Source of the DNA: Magicicada septendecula
Taxonomy: Eukaryota; Arthropoda; Insecta; Hemiptera; Cicadidae
Reading direction: 5' to 3'
Length of the DNA stretch: 64,000 bases
Assembly: GCA_034769895.1 (NCBI GenBank)
Contig: CM068373.1
Coordinates: 435,903,080 to 435,967,079, forward strand
Part shown: piece by piece, positions 58,053 through 64,000 of the stretch
Layout of the letters: each line of letters opens with the position of its first letter
Numbering within the stretch: the stretch's first letter is position 1
Made by a program: the position numbers and the translations under genes
Notes under the pieces: generated by a model
The model's input: only the letters and a program-made list of their open reading frames with translations
Told to the model about the DNA's origin: nothing
Database searches by the model: none

Positions 58053-58705
58053 CTCAAAACATAAACAAAAACCTAGAAAATTTAATAGTAGAAGCAGTCT
58101 ATGCCATTAACCTAATACAAGACAATACACAAGAAGAGAAACGAATAAAAGCAACACATAATTAAAAAAATAATCACAAATGAAATAAAAAACAAATCTA
58201 AACAAAAGCAGGATAATAAGACAATAAAAGAAATTAAAAATAAAGTAAATACCAACAATTTAATTATAACAAAAGCAGACAAAATCCAGGCAACAGTAAT
58301 TATTGACAAAACAGACTACATCAGAAAAACTGAAGACTTCATCAACAATAATGATTGCATACAATTAAATAAAGACCCAACAGAAAAATATCTTAAACAA
58401 ACAATAAAACTAATAAAAACAGCTAAAAACATTTTCAACAATAAAAATACAGACCTATATGTAAATAATAATCCAGAACCACCTAAAATGAATAGCCTAA
58501 TAAAAGTACACAAATTAAAAACCCAATACAACCATTAATCAACTTCAAAACAGCACCTACATACAAAATAGCAAAAATAATAGCACAAAAACTAAAAAAT
58601 AACCATCTAACAAATAATTATCACAACATAAAAAATACGTATGAATTAATAGACAAACTAAAAGTAATAAATATAGATGAAAACACATATTTCACATCAT
58701 AAGGA
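58052..58705 (+). pseudogene. PLE-D N-terminal part in opposite orientation
   Basis: The plus strand encodes NLENLIVEAVYAINLIQDN, then in a second frame ITKADKIQATVIIDKTDY and LNKDPTEKYLKQTIKLIKTA, ending near MNSLIKVHKLK. This is the region that precedes the RT core in PLE proteins. It is followed at once by the PLE-D 3' end instead of the RT core. Confidence 0.75.
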
Positions 58706-58750
58706 TGATCGCTGAGGTTGAGTACAAAATGGTACCCGAAACATGTACCT
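58706..58750 (+). ncRNA. Degenerate hammerhead core, right PLE-D arm
   Basis: CTGAGGT (58712-58718) lacks the last core A, but stem II, GAAA (58738-58741) and the CATG stem III match the left arm. Probably inactive. Confidence 0.55.
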
Positions 58751-58850
58751 AATAAGAAAAGAAACAGCTTGAGATAAATTCAATATAAAAATTAAATATA
58801 AATAAATTATATATACATCAACAAATAGACTGTAGCAAAAAGTGTTTGAA

Positions 58851-58972
<122 letters not shown>

Positions 58973-59104
58973 CCAATCTAATCAGTAGCAGTAAATGTTT
59001 ATAGTTTGTTAAAACTGCTGTAAATGCAGTATTTCATTGGGAAAAATAATAATTTATTTTTTTGTTTTAGGGTAGATATTTTATTTATATTTATTTTGTT
59101 ACAG

Positions 59105-59182
59105 CATTTGCCAGACATCACTACAGTTATAAAGGATGAAATTGTTTTAGAAGAAGTGGAAAAAGAAAAGAATATACAAGAG
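59105..59182 (+). CDS. Host gene, coding exon 4
   Basis: A 78-bp exon after the acceptor ATTTATTTTGTTACAG and before the donor GTAAAG. It encodes 26 codons, starting HLPDITTVIKDEIVLEE and ending EKNIQE, in phase 0 at both ends and in frame with exon 3. IKDE is a SUMO-type motif. No stop follows before the donor, so the gene continues past this point, and probably past the window, since I see no further exon to 64000. Confidence 0.7.
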
Positions 59183-59841
59183 GTAAAGTTTTTTTTTTAA
59201 TATACAATCAATCTGCCATCTACAAGTAGGCAAGATTCATGGTAGATCAGTCTTCCATTGAAGGCTGTCACTTTATTAACAAAATATTTTTGAAGTTGAA
59301 CATTTATAGTTGAAAATTAGATTCAGTCTTAGCCTTTCCGGTGCTCTGGGTGGGTATACACACGAAATTTTTATGTCCGTATGGTGCTCCGTATGTGGTA
59401 AGTCGCACATCGTTTTAAATTGGGAAAGTGACACACGGAACAAGCATTGTGTGTACAAGGTCAACGAATTGTCTGTAGTTATGAGTCAGCTGTTGAAACA
59501 AAGACAGTTCATTGAGTGTGTGTGGTGTCATGTAGAAGTTGAGATAATTCACAGATGAGTTTTTGTAAACACTGCTATTAAGTGATATGTATATTTGTTG
59601 TTGTGGCAAGTTCCTTGTTCCTTTTAGTTACATCTGCAATTGACAGGTTTGAGTGTTGCTCAGGTTGTGTAATCTTTGTCGTTAGTGATAAATGTAATTG
59701 ATGTTCTAGCGAGTTTATTTTTTATCTACATTTGCTAATGGACAGTTGAGTGTTTTGAGATTGTGTAATCTTTGCATTAAATTACATGTATAATTGTTAT
59801 TGCGGCCCGTTTTGTAAGTGGTAGAGTGCTCCGCATGTATA

Positions 59842-60714
59842 CAAGGGGGGACCCAAAAGTAACGAGAATTTTTCTCTGGCAGTTGGTAGAACGCTAGTTC
59901 CGACTTCTCCCACTAGGTGCCTTCACTAGACACCATTTTGTATCAGTTGCCCTAGCGGCATTGTTGTGGAAACATTAACGCGGTCAGTGTGACTATTTTT
60001 TGTAAGCGCTGTTTCACGTTTTCGGCGATTTGTCAATGGCAGACATTAAATACCAACCTGCTAACATCAGGTTCTGTTTCTTGTTTGGGAAATCAGCAGC
60101 AGAAACTGTCGCAATGCTTCGGACGGCTTATGGGGAGGAAGCTTTGAGCCAGGCAAGGATTTTGAGCCGACAAGAAAGCACACGCGGAACGAATTTTGCT
60201 GCAACACGTTTCATCTTCAGATCTTCAGTCAAAATTCGTTGGCATGAACTCCAGGAGATTCCAGTCACTTCCTCCAATTCATCGATTGTTCTACGACGAT
60301 TAAACATGATCACAACACGGATTTTTTCAATGTTTTCTTCCGTTTTGGAAGTCGAGGGACGTCCCGGCCGTGGTTCGTCTTCAGTTGACATGTGACCACT
60401 TTTAAAACGAGAAAACCACTCGTAAATGCTTGCCTGGCTCAAAGCTTCCTCCCCATAAGCCGTCCGAAGCATTGCGACAGTTTCTGCTCCTGATTTCCCT
60501 AACAGGAAACAGAACCTGATGTTAGCACGTTGGTATTTAATGTCTGCCATTGACAAATCGCCGAAAAGATGAAACCGCTTACGTTTCCACAACAATGCCG
60601 CTAGGGCAACTGATACAAAATGGTGTCTAGTGAACGCACCTAGCGGGAGAAGTCGGAACTAGCGTTCTACCAACTGCCAGAGAAAAATTCTCGTTACTTT
60701 TGGGTCCCCCCTCG
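59842..60714. mobile_element. Fold-back mariner element, 873 bp
   Basis: The ends CAAGGGGGGACCCAAAAGTA and its inverted partner at 60714 are flanked by TA (59840-59841, 60715-60716). Unlike a normal mariner, the inverted arms are ~300 bp long (59842-60157 and 60429-60714), each containing the 5' end of the transposase gene, around a ~270-bp unique centre. The 3' two thirds of the gene are gone. Non-autonomous but with both ends intact. Confidence 0.92.
60128..60595 (-). pseudogene. mariner transposase N-terminal part
   Basis: Minus strand: MADIKYQRANIRFCFLLGKS, an HTH of mariner type (ETVAMLRTAYGEEALSQASI, YEWFSRFKSGHMSTEDEPRP) and a second helical segment (TIDELEEVTGISWSSCQRIL), ending after KFVPRVLSC. 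The DDE catalytic domain is absent. On the plus strand, 60030-60157 repeats the first ~40 codons as part of the inverted arm. Confidence 0.88.
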
Positions 60715-60716
60715 TA

Positions 60717-61676
60717 TACACACACTGCTGCTGAAAATATGGCGCATGGGCAAATCAATCACTCACACGTGTTGGCAGTGAAAAGGTTAAAACATGGAGA
60801 CACCTGAGATGTCTTGCATTGGTGCTGTCACCCAACAAGTTGAGTGCTAGTTGATTGGAGTTGGTGATTCAATTTCAGTTGTTAGTTTATACAATAACAT
60901 TGAATTTCCTATACCAGTGAAACACTTGAATGTTGTCTTCTACACTTTTGTTCCTTGTGAGCAGTGGGTAGGTTGATGATTGTTATCAACACTTAATATG
61001 AATATGTTGTGAATACATCAATAATTGAATGAACGAATCGAATTTTGTTTTTACTCGACCTTTTTTTTGGTCTTTCTGTCTGTTGAGGTATGTCTCACGA
61101 TTACTTTTAAATACATCAAATGAGTTTTGTAAACCTTCGCCTGTGTGTCTGTAACTCTACCCTACAGAACCCTATTGTTTTTGACACTGATCCCGCAGAA
61201 TGTAGGTGGGAGAGTGGCAAAAATGTGTGAGAGTGAAAATTTGGAAAAAATAACCAAAGTCCGTGTGGAATATCGAATTAAAGAGAACTTTAACAATTAT
61301 GAATGTAGCTTCATTTTTTAAAATCTCAAAATTTTGGGATGGCAGGGGCCAAAAAGTGAGGGAAAATTCTGATAAAATTGCAAAAATTCAAAGGGATTAT
61401 TGGGCATATGGCATGTGGGAAAGGGAAATCTGAATGTAGTGGTGAGTTTTAGAAATTTCAATATTTTGGAATACAAATTTGTAACACAGCACCCTAGAAT
61501 GTAATCAAAAATTATTAAAATCCGGCCATGGTCAGACTAAAGAATATTTTAACACAAATTAGATGTTTAGAATTTTTAGCCTGTATTGTGTGCTTATTAT
61601 ACAGTTGTTACATTTCTGAACTAAAAATAGGGAATTTTTAATTAAGAAAGTTGTGTTAGTAGTTATAATTACTATT
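60717..61676. other. Non-coding stretch, nothing recognised
   Basis: AT-rich. A candidate exon-like segment at about 61168-61210 (after CTACAG) was considered and not accepted. No transposon end was recognised. Confidence 0.4.
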
Positions 61677-61830
61677 GTCGGTCCATTGTTAAGCAGCAGG
61701 GAAATGGGCAGTAGTCGGTACAACTAATTGGAGGAATGAAGCGCGTAGACAATGCACAAGTTATACACTTCACAAAAACAGTGGGAGCTCAGTATATTAT
61801 CTGAAGTGAAGACAGATAAACCTGTTTGAA
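61677..61830 (+). repeat. PLE-E coding scrap, inverted partner of 63100-63240
   Basis: Reverse complement of the right edge of PLE-E, with GTTAAGCAGCAGGGAAATGG shared, at around 85-90% identity. It continues ~40 bp into the region just before the MAAINSF codons. Confidence 0.85.
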
Positions 61831-62149
61831 ATGATTTGCTGCAAAATCCTTACATGTAGTGGCACTTCTGTGTGTATAGTTTGCTACACTCACCAAAATG
61901 AGCCATCACTTGACTAAAAACCATAATGGCTGCCACACAGTCGTCAACTCTATGTGGGCCACTCTTTATATACAAAACAATCATAAAACCTGTTTAGACA
62001 TGTGAGAGACAACTATGTGGGACATGCGACAACACTAATATGCTTCCTGAGCTCCAGATCCTCCTCACTACTTTGAACAAAGTACATTTACTACTGAATA
62101 AACTTTTATATTACATCATTTTCGATTAGCAGACAATCCTGATTATCAT

Positions 62150-63240
62150 ATTTTTTCAAACAGAATTAACAGTGTTGTGTGGAAAAATTATTCCGATTAG
62201 AGCTTTCAAGCTTCACAGCTCATCGTCAGATCAGAAATAACAATAATAGGACTAGAATACTTTTTTATACCCACTTGCCCTACCACTAGCAAACAGATTT
62301 TCATAAACAAGCTATAAGTTAAGTGTCCTTTCTGGCTATTATTAACTAGCGAGTTCAGTCAACCACGTTGGTACTTTTACATTTCTTTCTAGTACATTCT
62401 GTGTTTTGTGTGTTTTTTGTGTACATTCTTTTTAATACCTAACGTTTTAAATCCTTTCTCATTTAGTTTTATTATTCATTAAAATTTCTAACCCTTTCTC
62501 TCTTTCTTTCAATATTTCTAAGTCCTCTGTAAGCCTTCTTTTAACTGTGATACTCACTACTATCAAAATTTCATAGTCTTATAAAGGTTTAACAAACTTA
62601 TGGTTCTCTTCTGTGAAATGTATTGTATATAACGAATTTGTTGTTCTGTTACCTTCTCCATGTTTGTGGTTAGATAACCTGCATTCAGATTTCCATCCTG
62701 TCTCACCTAGGTACACTTTGTTGCATTATTAACATTTTAATTTATAAACTCCGCTTCTCTGTAAGATTGGGATTTTTTTCTATGTTTATTTCTTATCTTA
62801 TCAAATACTGATTCACGTTTTTTAATTGCTATATCTACTCATATTTTTTAAAACACTGTATACTTTTTCTGGTATGTGATCCTACATATGTCAGTGACCG
62901 TGCATAATTCTTTTGTTTTGGTTCATTTTTAGCTTTTTGCATGTTAATACTTTTCATAACTTTATCCACTATGTTAGTATTATGGTTATTGTTCTTTACA
63001 ATTCCCTTTATCTTTTTTATTCCCCTATCTTTTGTTTCTGTCTCTTTTAAACACCTGTAAGCTCTATAACAAAATGAATTGATTGCCGCCATTTTATTTG
63101 TCGTACTCCATTTCAGATAATATCCTGATTTTCCACTATTTTTGTAAAGTGTATAACTTGTGTATTGTCTAGGTGCTTCATTGCTCCAATTAGTTGTACT
63201 GACTACTGCCCATTTCCCTGCTGCTTAACAATGGTCCGAC
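62150..63240 (-). mobile_element. Penelope-like element E, truncated
   Basis: Minus strand: TTNKMAAINSFCYRAYRCLK, IVDKVMKSINMQKAK and SLTYVGSHTRK in one open segment (62835-63092). A GIY-YIG region (GVYKLKC, CNKVYLGETGWKSECRL) at about 62640-62760 and a 3' end with a hammerhead-like core follow. The RT catalytic region is missing. Several frame changes; dead. The most diverged of the PLE families here. Confidence 0.8.
62190..62235 (-). ncRNA. Hammerhead-like core in PLE-E end
   Basis: Minus strand: CTGACGA (62229-62223), bulged T, stem II GAGCT/AGCTT with GTGA loop, GAAA (62207-62204). Stem III is degenerate, so this is probably a decayed ribozyme. Confidence 0.5.
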
Positions 63241-63599
63241 AATCTCTTTGTAGATGCGCAAGTTCCCCATATCTAAACAAACTTTGGTCTTTCATACTTT
63301 CTACCTTCATAATCATTTGTGTCATCACAATCTGTTAGTATGCGCATTCGCCCACAGACACTGACTTGGCGGACTCAAATTGTACAGCATAGACAAGCGC
63401 ATCCACTCTATTCTGGTGTATTGCCATTGTAACAGTTGTTGTAGTTCACTATTTCTGACACAATCAGTAAATATCTGTATCACCGATATTCAAAAATTCT
63501 CTGGTGCTCTATGATAAGCCAGTCTAACTAGCAAGTCAGTACTTGTAAAGGTCCTCGCCTTTTACTCTTTTAACTACTTATAGTTTACACTCATCATGA

Positions 63600-64000
63600 A
63601 TAATACTCACCGCTGACAGAATTTTACTTACCGTCATGGTCCCCGTAAAACTTACCTTATTAAACTGCCCAGGTCGCCACGATATTTTTCTAAGGTTAAA
63701 TATCGAAACCTTTACACTTTTGCCCTTATAAAATCCCGCTATCTAACTACCCTTAGATATCAGAAAAATCCCAAAGAACGTTAGGCGAGGTTTTCAGCAC
63801 AGAATAGGAAATGGTTATGGCGTAATAACTTAATTTAACACATTTTTATATCCCTAAACAAACTTGATTTTATTTTATTAAGTAGCCTACAGCTAAAAAA
63901 CATGAATTTGTTCAAACACAAGTTTTATCAACTAATTATTTTATAGGAACCAGTACTTTTAATCATGATTTCTCCCATTGAATATATAGCTTTTACCCCC
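63600..64000 (-). repeat. Partial LTR related to LTR element 3, runs off the window
   Basis: Shares the order of motifs with the LTR of element 3 on the minus strand. Examples are the CAGCACAGAA...GGAATGGTTA-like stretch, the ATATAAACCTT region and the CCAGTACTTTT segment. Identity is much lower than between LTR pairs. It may be a solo LTR or one end of a fourth element. Its left border is approximate. Confidence 0.65.

Larger units (their letters stand above)
56507..58850. mobile_element. Inverted pair of PLE-D copies, head to head
   Basis: The left arm (56507-58052, minus) carries the RT core, nuclease and 3' end. The right arm (58052-58850, plus) carries the RT N-terminal part followed directly by the same 3' end. 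The outer ~140 bp of the two arms are inverted copies (TTCAAACACTTTTTGCTACA at the left edge and its complement at the right). About 50 bp at the left arm's start is repeated at 58654-58705. This resembles 5' inversion by twin priming or two insertions in opposite directions. Confidence 0.8.

Noticed and set aside
60030-60395. 121-codon plus-strand ORF as a separate gene
   Set aside because: Its first ~40 codons are the inverted arm of the fold-back mariner and the rest is antisense to the transposase.
61160-61215. Possible fifth host exon after CTACAG
   Set aside because: Composition differs from the other exons, a stop follows soon, and no matching phase-0 donor is seen.

Overview
This looks like a piece of an animal nuclear genome, most likely an arthropod and probably an insect with a large, repeat-rich genome. 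The DNA is AT-rich and has long dinucleotide microsatellites. It holds Merlin, hAT, mariner, Tigger, LINE and Penelope-like elements plus LTR retroelements, and spliceosomal exons separated by 8-12 kb introns. I see no operons, rRNA, tRNA or CRISPR. The species call is inference only.

Layout. 1-235: Copia scrap cut by a reversed Penelope-like element (PLE-A, to ~2475). 3482-10880: LTR retroelement 1, young, with a gag-like ORF and no visible pol. 11.0-16.5 kb: two Merlin transposons (one decayed, one with an open 293-codon transposase) around a 5'-truncated copy of PLE-B. 18.7-19.4 kb: hAT (ZBED5-like) remnant. 19.6-20.5 kb: degenerate ~170-bp tandem repeat. 20559-25883: non-autonomous hAT element with a perfect 8-bp target duplication, carrying a ribozyme-bearing palindrome, a small hAT MITE and a near-complete PLE-B with an open 810-codon RT/GIY-YIG ORF. 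29.1-30.2 kb: PLE-C fragment.

From 30647 the window contains a host gene on the + strand that long-ORF scanning misses. Four short exons (30647-30708, 39117-39176, 47521-47613, 59105-59182) have good splice sites, are all in phase 0, and join into one acidic, lysine/glutamate-rich N-terminal segment with SUMO-type motifs, as in insect zinc-finger proteins. Its introns are packed with mobile DNA: LTR element 3 (31580-37393, minus), a mariner remnant, a 6.2-kb transposon with ~600-bp terminal inverted repeats and an unclassified DDD-type gene (39344-45501) that is split by a LINE with an inverted 5' end, LTR element 2 (49209-52624), and a Tigger element nested in PLE-D (53.6-56.5 kb) followed by an inverted PLE-D pair (56507-58850). 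Beyond exon 4 lie a fold-back mariner (59842-60714), an inverted PLE-E pair (61677-63240) and the edge of another LTR (from ~63600).

The strongest unifying signal is a set of about ten hammerhead-ribozyme cores (CUGANGA / stem II / GAAA / very short stem III / UH cleavage site) at the ends of at least five PLE families. The most novel candidate is the long-TIR transposon at 39.3-45.5 kb, whose gene I cannot assign to a named superfamily.
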